Shown here piece after piece: positions 52,796 to 61,405 of a stretch of DNA of 64,000 bases (its first letter is position 1; each line of letters starts with the position of its first letter). Origin of the DNA: Bacillota bacterium. Lineage in GTDB: Bacteria; Bacillota; Clostridia; Oscillospirales; Ruminococcaceae. A program made the translations under genes and the position numbers. The notes beneath the pieces were generated by a model. It did no database searches, was not told the DNA's origin, and saw only the letters and a program-made list of their open reading frames with translations. The stretch lies in assembly GCA_023418925.1 (NCBI GenBank), contig JAEZYS010000017.1, positions 109,997-173,996 on the forward strand, read 5' to 3'.

Positions 52796-53143
52796 TTAAC
52801 CTATAAAGTTAAAAATCAAATTTAAGGCTGCTACTGCACCGCAAAGGTAAATAAGACAATTTGATAATCCATCAAATTTATTGTTAGGGTGCTTTTTAAA
52901 GCCTACATGAACTATGGCATGACATACCAGTAAAAATGAAACTATAATTCTGCATAAGCTGTTTGAGTAGAATGTAAATATAATAATGTAAAGTGGAAGA
53001 TGTGAAATCAGAAAAATTTTATATGCTAAAGTATCGTCAAGGTCTTTTAATTTAGCGAACATTTTCCACTCTGCATAGAGTACAGCATCCATTTCATGAA
53101 TTATAAACAATGATAACAATATTATGTACAAAATATCTGTCAT
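52796..53143 (-). CDS. Small integral membrane protein, possibly DUF6713-like
   Basis: A 115-residue, very hydrophobic protein with four likely membrane segments (residues 3-18, 45-60, 64-78, 95-113). The first is followed by IIHEMDAVLYAEWKMF, a polar His-Glu-x-Asp motif that recalls the DUF6713 family, and HAIVHVGFKKHP lies near the middle. It lies between punA and mtaD with short spacings, so it is cotranscribed. Function unknown. Confidence 0.65.
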   Translation of the reverse strand: MTDILYIILLSLFIIHEMDAVLYAEWKMFAKLKDLDDTLAYKIFLISHLPLYIIIFTFYSNSLCRIIVSFLLVCHAIVHVGFKKHPNNKFDGLSNCLIYLCGAVAALNLIFNFIG

Positions 53144-53158
53144 AAAAAATCTTCTTTC

Positions 53159-54001
53159 TTATTGTTGAATGTTTGCCATAGCTAAAATACTTTGTGTAAC
53201 TAGCTGCTTAAACAGCGGAGCAGCTTTGTCGGCTGTTTTCTGAACCTCTGCATGAGAAAGAGGATGTGGTGAAATTCCACTTGCAAGATTTGAAACACAG
53301 GATATCCCTACAACTTTCATTCCAGCATGATTAGCTGCAATTGCTTCACATGCTGTTGACATTCCGACAGCATCAGCACCAATAGCTGCGGCCATTCCGA
53401 TTTCGGCAGGGGATTCGTATGCAGGGCCTGTAAGCTGGAGATAAACACCTTCCTCAAGGTCTATATTAAGGGAATTTGCTGTAGCCTTAACAATCTGCCT
53501 GAATGTTTTGTCATATATACAGCTCATATCAGGGAATCTCGGACCAAGCTCGTCTATATTTTCACCGATAAGAGGTGACGGCGCCATGCATATCTGGTCA
53601 TTAATAAGCATAAATGAACCTGCATGAAAGTTCCTGTTTACACCACCAGATGCATTTGTCAGGAAAAGAATTCTTGCACCCATCATTTTCATTAGCCTTA
53701 TTGGAAGAACAACGTCCTCCATCTTATAACCCTCATAATAATGGACACGTCCCTGCATGATTACAACGGGAACATTTTCAACATATCCGAAAACGAATCT
53801 GCCTTTATGACCTGGTACAGTTGAAACAGGGAAGCCTTCAATATCACTGTAATTAAGTGTTGCTTCAATCTTTATACTCTCTGCATAATCCCCAAGTCCC
53901 GAACCGAGGATAAGAGCTACTTCAGGTGTGAATTTTACTTTTGCTGTTACACATTCATAACATTTTTCAAGACGTTTCCATGCGTTGCTGTTCATTCCCA
54001 T
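53159..54001 (-). CDS. punA: Purine-nucleoside phosphorylase, trimeric type
   Basis: Splits purine nucleosides (inosine, guanosine) with phosphate to base and ribose 1-phosphate. Family marks across 280 residues: LILGSGLGDYAESI near residue 30, TVPGHKGRFVFG, the phosphate-site His in VPVVIMQGRVHYYEGYKM, LTNASGGVN, and the base-site region GMAAAIGADAVGMSTACEAIAANHAG. It could also act on methylthioinosine if the adjacent deaminase makes it. It is the first gene of the punA-membrane protein-mtaD group; no strong ribosome site is seen before the ATG. Confidence 0.95.
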   Translation of the reverse strand: MGMNSNAWKRLEKCYECVTAKVKFTPEVALILGSGLGDYAESIKIEATLNYSDIEGFPVSTVPGHKGRFVFGYVENVPVVIMQGRVHYYEGYKMEDVVLPIRLMKMMGARILFLTNASGGVNRNFHAGSFMLINDQICMAPSPLIGENIDELGPRFPDMSCIYDKTFRQIVKATANSLNIDLEEGVYLQLTGPAYESPAEIGMAAAIGADAVGMSTACEAIAANHAGMKVVGISCVSNLASGISPHPLSHAEVQKTADKAAPLFKQLVTQSILAMANIQQ

Positions 54002-54091
54002 TGCAATACCTCCGTTTAAAAATAACTATATATTTATTTTAACAGGCAATAAAGAATTTATCAACATATTTTTCTATATTAATAAAAAAAG

Positions 54092-54153
54092 CAGCGCCAC
54101 TATGGTGCTGTAAATCTACTTAATATGTACCGGAAGTCATTTGAAGACTTCCG
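54092..54153 (-). terminator. Two hairpins ending the Cys-rich gene
   Basis: CGGAAGTC/GACTTCCG (54131-54153), then CAGCGCCA/TGGTGCTG (54092-54110), which is followed by seven T on the reverse strand. The second is a good intrinsic terminator, the first an accessory stem. Confidence 0.75.
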
Positions 54154-54181
54154 TGAAGCCGATTTCCGACCTCCTAGAGGA

Positions 54182-55003
54182 TTAACCTCTGCATCTGCAT
54201 CCTGAATCTTGATCAGAATCGTTGTCACTATCATTGTCGCATTCATTATCGTTGTCACGACCGCGGCGATGGCCTTGTTCTTCGTCTTCATCATCTTCAT
54301 TGATACATTTTCTGAAATCGCTAAGAGCTGCAAACGCATTACAGTTATATGCTTTAGCACCATCTATATTGTTCAGTGCTGATTTGAGGGCTTTCTTTGC
54401 TTCGTGTCTTTCATCTGCTGATTTTTTAAAAAATGAGCGAGCATCACGAATATAACGTCTGCATGCACAGGTTTGTGAATTCCATTCATCAGCGCATCCA
54501 GAATCTTCAAGTTCTGAGTAAAGATCCTCATATGCACAAATAGCTTTCTTTGAAAGTTTATCAACGCCATCAAGAGCATTAATTGCACCTAAAGTGTGCT
54601 TATGAGCTTCATTGTAGAGTTTGCCTTCACTTGATTTATATGAACTTACAAGTTCACTTGTTCCCTTTTTAAATCTATCGATTTCACGTCTGCAGTTTCT
54701 GCTTCCGCATTCATCTTCATTATCTTCACGATCACGATCACAATCACGATCCCAGCATCTGCATCTATTGTTGTTTCCGCAATCGCGATCGCATCCACAT
54801 CTATTGTTGTTTCCGCAATCACGATCGCATCCACATCTATTGTTGTTTTCGCAATCGCGATCGCATCCACATCTATTGTTGTTTCCGCAATCGCGATCAC
54901 ATCCGCATCTATTGTTGTTTCCCCAATTACAACCGCAATTAAATTCACATGAGCATCCTCGTCCTTCGTCGCAGTCTCCACCGTTTCTGTTTCGGCAACT
55001 CAT
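54182..55003 (-). CDS. Cysteine-rich tandem-repeat protein, function unknown
   Basis: A 273-residue protein with three parts. Residues 1-28 are Cys/Gly-rich (CSCEFNCGCNWG). Residues 29-76 are four near-identical 12-residue repeats, NNNRCGCDRDCG, followed by a diverged fifth to about 88; the only variation in the first four is one Gly-to-Glu. Residues about 90-230 are a helical, non-repetitive domain with five Cys, and the C-terminus is Asp/Asn-rich (DNDSDNDSDQDSG) ending CRCRG. There is no signal peptide. Such spaced Cys/Asp/Asn repeats suggest metal binding or a self-assembling coat-type structure. AAAGGCGG lies eight bases before the ATG. I do not recognise the family. Confidence 0.78.
   Translation of the reverse strand: MSCRNRNGGDCDEGRGCSCEFNCGCNWGNNNRCGCDRDCGNNNRCGCDRDCENNNRCGCDRDCGNNNRCGCDRDCGNNNRCRCWDRDCDRDREDNEDECGSRNCRREIDRFKKGTSELVSSYKSSEGKLYNEAHKHTLGAINALDGVDKLSKKAICAYEDLYSELEDSGCADEWNSQTCACRRYIRDARSFFKKSADERHEAKKALKSALNNIDGAKAYNCNAFAALSDFRKCINEDDEDEEQGHRRGRDNDNECDNDSDNDSDQDSGCRCRG
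54740..54919 (-). repeat. 36-bp coding tandem repeat
   Basis: Five consecutive 36-bp units (four nearly identical, one diverged) encode the 12-residue repeats of the Cys-rich protein. The DNA copies are almost identical, including third positions, as expected of recent slippage or recombination. Confidence 0.85.
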
Positions 55004-55120
55004 AAAAAATACCGCCTTTCATAAAATAAGTTTTATGTACTATATAATATGAAAGTGTCGTATTAATGTTACTGGTGAAGAATAGTGTCGCTATTTATCT
55101 TTGGAATTCAACCCTTATTT

Positions 55121-55312
55121 TTACTTGTTTTCTATAAGTGTAATAATAGGTTTGCCGTCTTTGTCAAGAAGAGGCGTAAGTCCTCCTGCATATCCTGCAT
55201 CGTTAAAAAGATAGTTTACACCTGTTTCTCTGTCTACAATAACCTGCCTTACACCATTTTTAAGCTGACTGCCTTCCTTATAAACCGTTTCAAAGCGTTC
55301 TGATTTTGACAT
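55121..55312 (-). CDS. DUF6440-like small protein
   Basis: A 63-residue protein with the order IVDRETGVNYLFNDAGYAGGLTPLLDKDGKP, a beta-hairpin-rich sequence in which VDRETGVxYLFxxxGYAGGLTPLLDxDGKP is the core of the DUF6440 family, of unknown function. AGGAGGGA precedes the ATG. It is monocistronic, upstream of the Cys-rich gene on the same strand. The gaps 55004-55120 and 55313-55531 show no other gene. Confidence 0.8.
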   Translation of the reverse strand: MSKSERFETVYKEGSQLKNGVRQVIVDRETGVNYLFNDAGYAGGLTPLLDKDGKPIITLIENK

Positions 55313-55531
55313 AATTGTTCCCTCCTGATGTTTATTATATAAATGCTATCATATTTTCAGCATATAATCAAGAAATACTTAATTATAATAACAATTAAAG
55401 ACTTTATCTTAAACTTTAAATTTTTATTATCTATTATACAAATTTTATTGTGTTTCAATGCTGTATCTTTACAAATTACTCATTATAGTGTAATATAATC
55501 ATAACCAATATATTAACTGGGGTGTTACTGG

Positions 55532-57454
55532 ATGTTTGAGGATATAGACCAAAAGTATTATTACAGCGGAAGCGATTTGGGAGCCGTATACAGTAAGGAA
55601 GAAACTGTTTTCAAGCTGTGGGCCCCTGTTGCTCAGAGTGTTACTATAAAGCTTTATCATACATGTACTGATGAAAAGCCATACAGACATCTTCTTATGA
55701 CAAAGGGCAGGGACGGAGTATGGTCAAAAACTGCTTACGGTGATCTTGATGGGGTTTATTATACATATAGCATAACATATGATGATATTGAGCAGGAAAC
55801 AATTGATATTAATGCAAAATCCGCAGGCGTAAACGGAGCAATGGGAATGGTTATTGATCTTGCTAGGACAAATCCAGCAGGATGGGACAGCTATAAGCCT
55901 GTGAAATTAAATTCATATACAGATGCCGTTATATATGAGCTTCATGTGCGTGACTTTTCGATAGATCCAAGCGTAAAGTTCTGCTATAAGGGAAGATTTC
56001 TTGCATTTGTTGAGGGTGGACTTACCAATGATACCGGTGACAGCATCGGTATTGACCATCTTAAAGAAATAGGGGTAACCCATGTCCAGTTAATGCCTTG
56101 TTTTGATTACTATACTGTTGATGAGACCGCCGTTCACAAGCCACAGTTCCAGTGGGGATATGATCCTATGAACTACAATGTTCCTGAGGGCTCATATTCA
56201 ACAAACCCTTATGACGGTACATCAAGGGTTGCAGAGTTTAAAAGGCTTATCCATGCCCTGCATACAAGGGGTATCGGCGTCATAATGGATGTTGTTTACA
56301 ACCATACTGCACAAACAGCAGACTCATGCTTTACAAAGACTTTCCCGAGGTATTTCTACAGGGAATGTGATAAATCCATCAACAACGGTTATTCAAACGG
56401 TTCAGGCTGCGGAAATGAAATTGCAACCGAACGTCCAATGGTGAGAAAGTATATTATAGACAGCCTTATCTACTGGGCGACGGAATATAAGATAGATGGC
56501 TTCAGATTTGACCTTATGGGACTTTATGATATTGATACAATAAATGAGGCAGCAGCAAAACTCAGAGAGATTAACCCTAATGTAATTCTGTACGGAGAAG
56601 GCTGGCAGGGCGGACTTTGTGCGCTTCCAAATGATATAACCTGCATGAAATACAATGCAAGAAAGACCCCTGGTGTAGGATATTTCAGTGATGATTTTCG
56701 TGATACTGTAAAGGGGAATAACTTTAAGAACAAGGAACGTGGTTATGTCAACGGTGCTGAGGGTGTTGAAGAATTTGTAAGAGAGGTCATGACAGGGCGT
56801 GTACCTCATCCGCAGATTCCTAACCTCAACAAGTTTTCATGGACGGATAATCCTCAGCAGACAATAAATTATGTTGAGGCACACGATAATCTTACTTTGT
56901 GGGATAAGTTGTATTATACAAATCACACAGACAGCGTTGAAGAACGTATAAAGATAGACAAAATGTGTGCGGCAATGGTTTTCCTTGCACAGGGTGTACC
57001 GTTCATTCAGGCAGGACAGGAGTTTCTGCGTTCAAAGCCTCTTCCGGGAGGAGCTTCGTTTGATAATAACAGTTATTGCTCTCCTGATATAGTAAACAGC
57101 CTTAAATGGAACAGAAAGAGTAAGTATAAGGATGTTTATAACTATTATAAGGGACTTATTGCTTTCAGAAAGGCACATTCAGCATTGAGATTTCCAACTG
57201 GAAAAGATATTGCAGAAAACATGAGGTACTTTTATAAACTTCCTCAGAAGATTGTGGGATTCTCTCTTTCAGGTGATGATAAGCTTGAGAAAATAATTGT
57301 TTTCCTTAATTCTAATGATTATGATGTCAAAATGCATGCCTTTGAAAAATATAATGTATATATAAATGGGGAAAAGGCAGGAACACAGCCGCTTGGAACA
57401 GTTGAGGGTGATTATTTTATTCCTGCAAGGAGCGTCATTGTTCTCGGGATATAG
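55532..57454 (+). CDS. pulA: Type I pullulanase (GH13), cytosolic
   Basis: Cleaves alpha-1,6 branches of pullulan, limit dextrins or glycogen. The 640-residue chain starts with a CBM48-type beta-sandwich (residues 20-105: TVFKLWAPVAQSVTIKLYH). The GH13 barrel has FQWGYDPMNYNVPEGSYSTNP (the type I pullulanase signature Y/FxWGYDP), VIMDVVYNHT, GFRFDLMG with the Asp nucleophile, LYGEGW with the acid/base Glu, and EAHDNLTLWDKL with the third Asp. There is no signal peptide, so it acts on imported dextrins or internal glycogen. GGGGTG precedes the ATG by nine bases. It is followed by a long terminator. Confidence 0.92.
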   Translation: MFEDIDQKYYYSGSDLGAVYSKEETVFKLWAPVAQSVTIKLYHTCTDEKPYRHLLMTKGRDGVWSKTAYGDLDGVYYTYSITYDDIEQETIDINAKSAGVNGAMGMVIDLARTNPAGWDSYKPVKLNSYTDAVIYELHVRDFSIDPSVKFCYKGRFLAFVEGGLTNDTGDSIGIDHLKEIGVTHVQLMPCFDYYTVDETAVHKPQFQWGYDPMNYNVPEGSYSTNPYDGTSRVAEFKRLIHALHTRGIGVIMDVVYNHTAQTADSCFTKTFPRYFYRECDKSINNGYSNGSGCGNEIATERPMVRKYIIDSLIYWATEYKIDGFRFDLMGLYDIDTINEAAAKLREINPNVILYGEGWQGGLCALPNDITCMKYNARKTPGVGYFSDDFRDTVKGNNFKNKERGYVNGAEGVEEFVREVMTGRVPHPQIPNLNKFSWTDNPQQTINYVEAHDNLTLWDKLYYTNHTDSVEERIKIDKMCAAMVFLAQGVPFIQAGQEFLRSKPLPGGASFDNNSYCSPDIVNSLKWNRKSKYKDVYNYYKGLIAFRKAHSALRFPTGKDIAENMRYFYKLPQKIVGFSLSGDDKLEKIIVFLNSNDYDVKMHAFEKYNVYINGEKAGTQPLGTVEGDYFIPARSVIVLGI

Positions 57455-57494
57455 AGGAAAAGCTTAAATAACAATAAAGCATAATACAAAATAT

Positions 57495-57557
57495 GGGGTG
57501 TTATATTGCAATGCGGTAACAAAAAAGTTACAGTATGGCTGTAATGCCCCTTTTTTT
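57495..57557 (+). terminator. Long terminator of pulA
   Basis: GGGGTGTTA pairs with TAATGCCCC through two wobbles, with an inner GTAAC/GTTAC, followed by TTTTTTT (57551-57557). Confidence 0.75.
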
Positions 57558-57636
57558 GAGATTACCTCTTTTATTTTTAATTTGTTCATGATATAATTAT
57601 AGTGAATGTAAATAATCTTTTAGAAAGGATGATTTT

Positions 57637-57750
57637 ATGAAAACTTTTTACAGAATTTTATGGATGATTGCAGTAACTCTTGGTGGTGTTGCAGCTGTTC
57701 AGCTAATTGTAAAACTTTCACTTCAGAAGAAAAAATATATAGATGTCTGA
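57637..57750 (+). CDS. 37-residue single-pass membrane peptide
   Basis: The ORF reads MKTFYRILWMIAVTLGGVAA then VQLIVKLSLQKKKYIDV. It has a single hydrophobic helix at about residues 5-28 and a basic C-terminal tail. AAAGGATG lies five bases before the ATG. An extended -10 element (TGATATAAT, 57589-57597) is about 40 bases upstream, so it appears to be a real small gene. The function is unknown; it is a candidate regulatory or anchoring membrane peptide. Confidence 0.6.
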   Translation: MKTFYRILWMIAVTLGGVAAVQLIVKLSLQKKKYIDV

Positions 57751-57875
57751 GAACAGAAGCTGTTTTACAGCATCAAAGGATATTCAGCGCTGGTTATAAC
57801 CTCGTATGCATTTAAAATTAATGTCTGAGGATATAATCAGCGAATCCATTAAATCTCGGGAGAAAACACCTGACT

Positions 57876-59276
57876 ATGAATAAATACAGAAAACTTGCAG
57901 GGAACACGCTTATCTTTGCAATTGGTTCCTTTTCATCTAAAATATTAAGTTATTTGCTTATCAGACTTTATACCGGAGTTCTTGGTACAGAAGAATACGG
58001 AATAGCAGAGACAATATTTCAGACTGTAAATCTTATATATCCGGTAGTAAGTATTTGTATGGCTGACGCAATAATCCGCTATGCAATGGATAAGGAATAT
58101 GACAGCAAAAAGGTTTATTCAACAGCTGTTTTTGCATCAACTGCAGGTCTTGCTTTTTTTGCGGTGCTTTCACCGACACTTAATCTTATAGATATATTTG
58201 CTGATTACTCATTCCTGATTTTTGCGTGCTGTTATTTTTCAACATTCCGACAGATTGCATGGAGTTTTGTCAGAGCAAAGGGATATGTAAAGCTTTTTGC
58301 AGCTGACGGAATAGTTGCAACATTTAATACAGTTTTATTTAATATACTTCTTTTAAAGGTTGTAAACCTTGGCATTACAGGGTATATTCTTTCAACAATA
58401 TTTGCTGATGTCATTTCATTTATAGGACTTACAATCATCGGTCAGCTCCATAAGAGCATTGACATGAAATATTTCAGTTTCAAGCTTCTTAAAGAAATGG
58501 TGAGATACTCAATACCGCTTATTCCTACATATGTATTATGGTGGGTTATAAGTTCGTCTGACAGATGGTTTGTAATTGCAATGGTGGGCAAATATGACAA
58601 TGGTATTTACGCTGCTTCATATAAGCTCCCGGGGTTGCTTGTTATGGTTACAACGCTGTTCTATCAGGCTTGGCAAATTTCTACGATTGAAAACAAAAAT
58701 GAAAAGGACATAAGTACCTTTTATAAAAGAATTTTTTCGGCATACAGTTCCATTATCTTCATAGCAGCAGCAGGTATCATAATGCTTGTAAAGCCGTTTA
58801 CTTATCTTCTTGTTGATGATGACCCTGTAAAGAACTATATTTTCAGTTATCATTATACACCGATACTTATAATTGCAACGGTATTCCAGTGTATGTGCCA
58901 GTTCCTGTCGCAGGTTTATAACGTGCATAAGAAATCTGTAAATTCTATGCTTACAAGCCTTGTTGCAGCATCCGTGAATATTGTTCTTAATTTTATTTTT
59001 ATTCCGGTTTGGGGAGTTTACGGTGCGGCAATTGCAACCGCCATTGCGTACTTTACATGCTATGTAATCAGAATATTTGATTCAAGAAGATATACTCCGT
59101 TTAAGGTTGCACACCTTAAAATTGTCTTGAATACTTTGATTATATGTGCAATGAGTTATGTTGCAATTACAGAACCGAAAAATACAGTGCTTTATCTGAT
59201 TATAGGGTTCACAGTTACATTCCTTTATAACATTGATGCAGTTATCAAGACCCTTAAAAAGATATTGAAAAAATAA
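57876..59276 (+). CDS. Polysaccharide flippase (Wzx/MOP superfamily)
   Basis: A 466-residue protein with about 12-14 membrane segments, starting NTLIFAIGSFSSKILSYLLIRLYTGVLG. The pattern of the PST/Wzx group of the MOP superfamily is clear: a polar first helix with 'GSFSSKIL', 'LGTEEYGIAE', and paired helices thereafter. These proteins flip undecaprenyl-linked oligosaccharides or lipid-linked sugars across the membrane. The glycan is unknown, since no glycosyltransferases are adjacent. The ribosome site is weak (GGGAG about 14 bases upstream). Confidence 0.85.
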   Translation: MNKYRKLAGNTLIFAIGSFSSKILSYLLIRLYTGVLGTEEYGIAETIFQTVNLIYPVVSICMADAIIRYAMDKEYDSKKVYSTAVFASTAGLAFFAVLSPTLNLIDIFADYSFLIFACCYFSTFRQIAWSFVRAKGYVKLFAADGIVATFNTVLFNILLLKVVNLGITGYILSTIFADVISFIGLTIIGQLHKSIDMKYFSFKLLKEMVRYSIPLIPTYVLWWVISSSDRWFVIAMVGKYDNGIYAASYKLPGLLVMVTTLFYQAWQISTIENKNEKDISTFYKRIFSAYSSIIFIAAAGIIMLVKPFTYLLVDDDPVKNYIFSYHYTPILIIATVFQCMCQFLSQVYNVHKKSVNSMLTSLVAASVNIVLNFIFIPVWGVYGAAIATAIAYFTCYVIRIFDSRRYTPFKVAHLKIVLNTLIICAMSYVAITEPKNTVLYLIIGFTVTFLYNIDAVIKTLKKILKK

Positions 59277-59346
59277 GGATTATTATAACCGGGTATAGTC
59301 CCAGAGTGATTATTGGATTGGGGTTCCGGCTGAAACGGAGGATGAA

Positions 59347-60090
59347 ATGACAGAAAGAAAAAGATTCGCTTGGGGGGTGCTTGCGTATCTTTCAATTATG
59401 ATTTCAGGAGTAATCGTACTCACATTACTGATGAATTTTGCCATAACTATTGTATCGGAGTTTACAGTTAATAGGTTAGGGGCAGAACAAGTGAAGTTTA
59501 TTGGCAATGCTAGTGTAGTAATAAAAAATTTTTTTCAGAATACGGCTTTGATATTTGGCGGGGTACTCTTTACTGTTTCAGGTAAAAGTGAGGGTAAAAA
59601 GCCTGGGTTCAGCTATGTAAGAGCAATTCTGTTTTCCGCTGTTGCAGGATTAGTATTCACAGCATTTTATTGTATAAATTACTTTTATATACATATAGAT
59701 TACAGGAATGTATTTCTTGATGCAATTGTAACAATGATTGTCTACAGTATCCTACCTGCAGGTTTTATTCTTGCTTTACACTTGTCTTTCAAGCAGAAAT
59801 TACATTGTTGTTTTTCAAAAGACAGAATAATCGGAACTATAGTATTTGTTTTTGTTATAATTGGTTTATACTGGGGATCAGCATATTTCCTCAGAACAGA
59901 TTATCTTGCAGGCAATATCAGTGTAGAAAAGTATATCCTGATAATTACACTGTTTGTACTTATAATGCGAATTTTGTTGCTTTTAACTGTTTCATTTTTG
60001 TATTATCCTCAGGTGAGGTGTGACAGCAGGGGCGGAGAGGTTCTTGCATCACAGGACGATATTCTTAGCTGTGACGACACAAATGAATGA
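59347..60090 (+). CDS. Multi-pass membrane protein of unknown function
   Basis: A 247-residue protein with six to seven hydrophobic segments (about 10-35, 60-80, 88-108, 120-145, 162-182, 195-217). The C-terminus is polar (GGEVLASQDDILSCDDTNE). GGAGGATGAA precedes the ATG. It lies between the flippase and the PAP2 phosphatase on the same strand and could form one transcript with them. No family is recognised. Confidence 0.7.
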   Translation: MTERKRFAWGVLAYLSIMISGVIVLTLLMNFAITIVSEFTVNRLGAEQVKFIGNASVVIKNFFQNTALIFGGVLFTVSGKSEGKKPGFSYVRAILFSAVAGLVFTAFYCINYFYIHIDYRNVFLDAIVTMIVYSILPAGFILALHLSFKQKLHCCFSKDRIIGTIVFVFVIIGLYWGSAYFLRTDYLAGNISVEKYILIITLFVLIMRILLLLTVSFLYYPQVRCDSRGGEVLASQDDILSCDDTNE

Positions 60091-60120
60091 TATTGACATG
60101 AAAGGAGAAAAATCATATAA

Positions 60121-60714
60121 ATGGATTTTGTTCAACAAATTGATGATAAGATTCTTTACTTTATTGAAGAGAATCTTCACGGCGGATTTATGGATTATTT
60201 TTTCAGCGCAATAAATTTCTTAATGATAGGCGGCTGGATATGGATTGCTCTTGGAATAGTCATGCTTTTCAGCAGAAAGTGGAGACTTACTGGCGCACTT
60301 TTGCTTTTTACTCTTGGAGTATCAGCACTTGTCGGAAATGTTGTTCTCAAAAATCTCTTGTTTGAAAGAACAAGACCGTTTAATGCTGACCCATCAATCG
60401 AGCTGCTTATTCCTATTCCAAAAGGGGAATATTCCTTCCCTTCCTGTCATGCACTTACCTGTGCGGCAAGTGGCACAGCGCTGTATATCAGAAACAAGGC
60501 AGCAGGTATTGCAGGTCTGATTTTTGCAGTATTGGTAAGTTTATCAAGAATATTTTTTGCTGTCCATTATTTTTCTGATATTATTGCAGGATTTGTTTTC
60601 GGCATTATCTTTGCGTTAATCATACATAAGTTTTGTGTAAATGGTTTTGACAAGCTGATTAAAAAAGCTGAAAAGAAATTTACCCGAAAAGTTGAAAAAT
60701 CGCAAGAGCAATAA
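60121..60714 (+). CDS. PAP2-family phosphatase, undecaprenyl-pyrophosphatase-like
   Basis: A 197-residue membrane enzyme with five to six helices. It has the three acid-phosphatase motifs: KNLLFERTRPF (K-x6-RP), YSFPSCHALT (PSGH-like, here PSCH) and SRIFFAVHYFSDIIAG (SR-x5-H-x3-D). Members such as BcrC recycle undecaprenyl pyrophosphate in the envelope; phosphatidyl-phosphatase is an alternative. AAAGGAG lies 13 bases before the ATG. Its last 35 bases overlap the convergent MntP-like gene. Confidence 0.85.
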   Translation: MDFVQQIDDKILYFIEENLHGGFMDYFFSAINFLMIGGWIWIALGIVMLFSRKWRLTGALLLFTLGVSALVGNVVLKNLLFERTRPFNADPSIELLIPIPKGEYSFPSCHALTCAASGTALYIRNKAAGIAGLIFAVLVSLSRIFFAVHYFSDIIAGFVFGIIFALIIHKFCVNGFDKLIKKAEKKFTRKVEKSQEQ

Positions 60715-61276
60715 GTATTGTTCCGCATAGCCATCCAAGGTCAACGTTGGTTTTGGACGCAAGTTTTCTTCCAAGTCCACTGCCAAAGCTTATACAAACC
60801 ATTCCAAAGACCAGAGATGTCACAGTAAGCAGAAGAATATTTATAGTCATAAGTCCCGCACTTACTCCTGTTACAACTGAGTCCGCTGAAAGTGCAACTG
60901 AAAGTACGGCAGCTTCACCAGGCGACAATGTCTTTGAACAGTCTTTGTCTGCTTCGGATTCATCAAGATAAATTCCCATTGCAATGTTTTTCTTTTTCGC
61001 ACGACGGCGCAGAGCTTTTCTTAGTCGTTCCTGAATAAGACTATATATTCCAAGTATCAACAGTAGTGATAACGAAAGCCATTTACATATATTAATCGGT
61101 ATAAGATCCTGCAAAAAGCTTGCAAGGAGTACTGACAATGTAAGTGAAACTGTTCCTATCAGGCAGATCACAAATGATGATTTCAAGGGAATTCGTATCC
61201 CAGCACTGCCAAGACCTATAGCAGCAGCAAGGCTGTCTGCCGATACTGCAATAACAAGCAGGAGTGATTCAAGCAT
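60680..61276 (-). CDS. MntP/YtaF-type membrane protein
   Basis: A 198-residue protein with six membrane segments and two internally repeated motifs: VIAVSADSLAAAIGLG near residue 10 and SVALSADSVVTGVSAGL near 130, the (S/T)xD repeat of the DUF204 family, which includes the manganese exporter MntP and sporulation protein YtaF. A charged loop (RRRAKKKNIAMG) separates the halves. Manganese export is likely but not certain. GAGGTG precedes the ATG. Its 3' end overlaps the PAP2 gene by 35 bases. Confidence 0.8.
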   Translation of the reverse strand: MLESLLLVIAVSADSLAAAIGLGSAGIRIPLKSSFVICLIGTVSLTLSVLLASFLQDLIPINICKWLSLSLLLILGIYSLIQERLRKALRRRAKKKNIAMGIYLDESEADKDCSKTLSPGEAAVLSVALSADSVVTGVSAGLMTINILLLTVTSLVFGMVCISFGSGLGRKLASKTNVDLGWLCGTILIALAIFQLFG

Positions 61277-61405
61277 TTTTCTTCACCTCTGCGCATTATA
61301 TGCAAATCGTTCATTTTTAGTGAAAGACTCATTAATTTATATGTGCTATCCTAGTGTTTATTAAGGTAATTATTAAGGAAAAATTAAAGTAATGGAGGTG
61401 TTAAA

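Noticed and set aside
54740..54919. Possible CRISPR array
   Set aside because: The 36-bp units are directly adjacent without spacers and stay in frame with the protein; no cas genes are nearby.
54621..55052. 143-codon plus-strand ORF rich in HLLLFPQSRSHP repeats
   Set aside because: Antisense shadow of the Cys-rich tandem repeat; no ribosome site. The sense frame has a Shine-Dalgarno sequence and a terminator.
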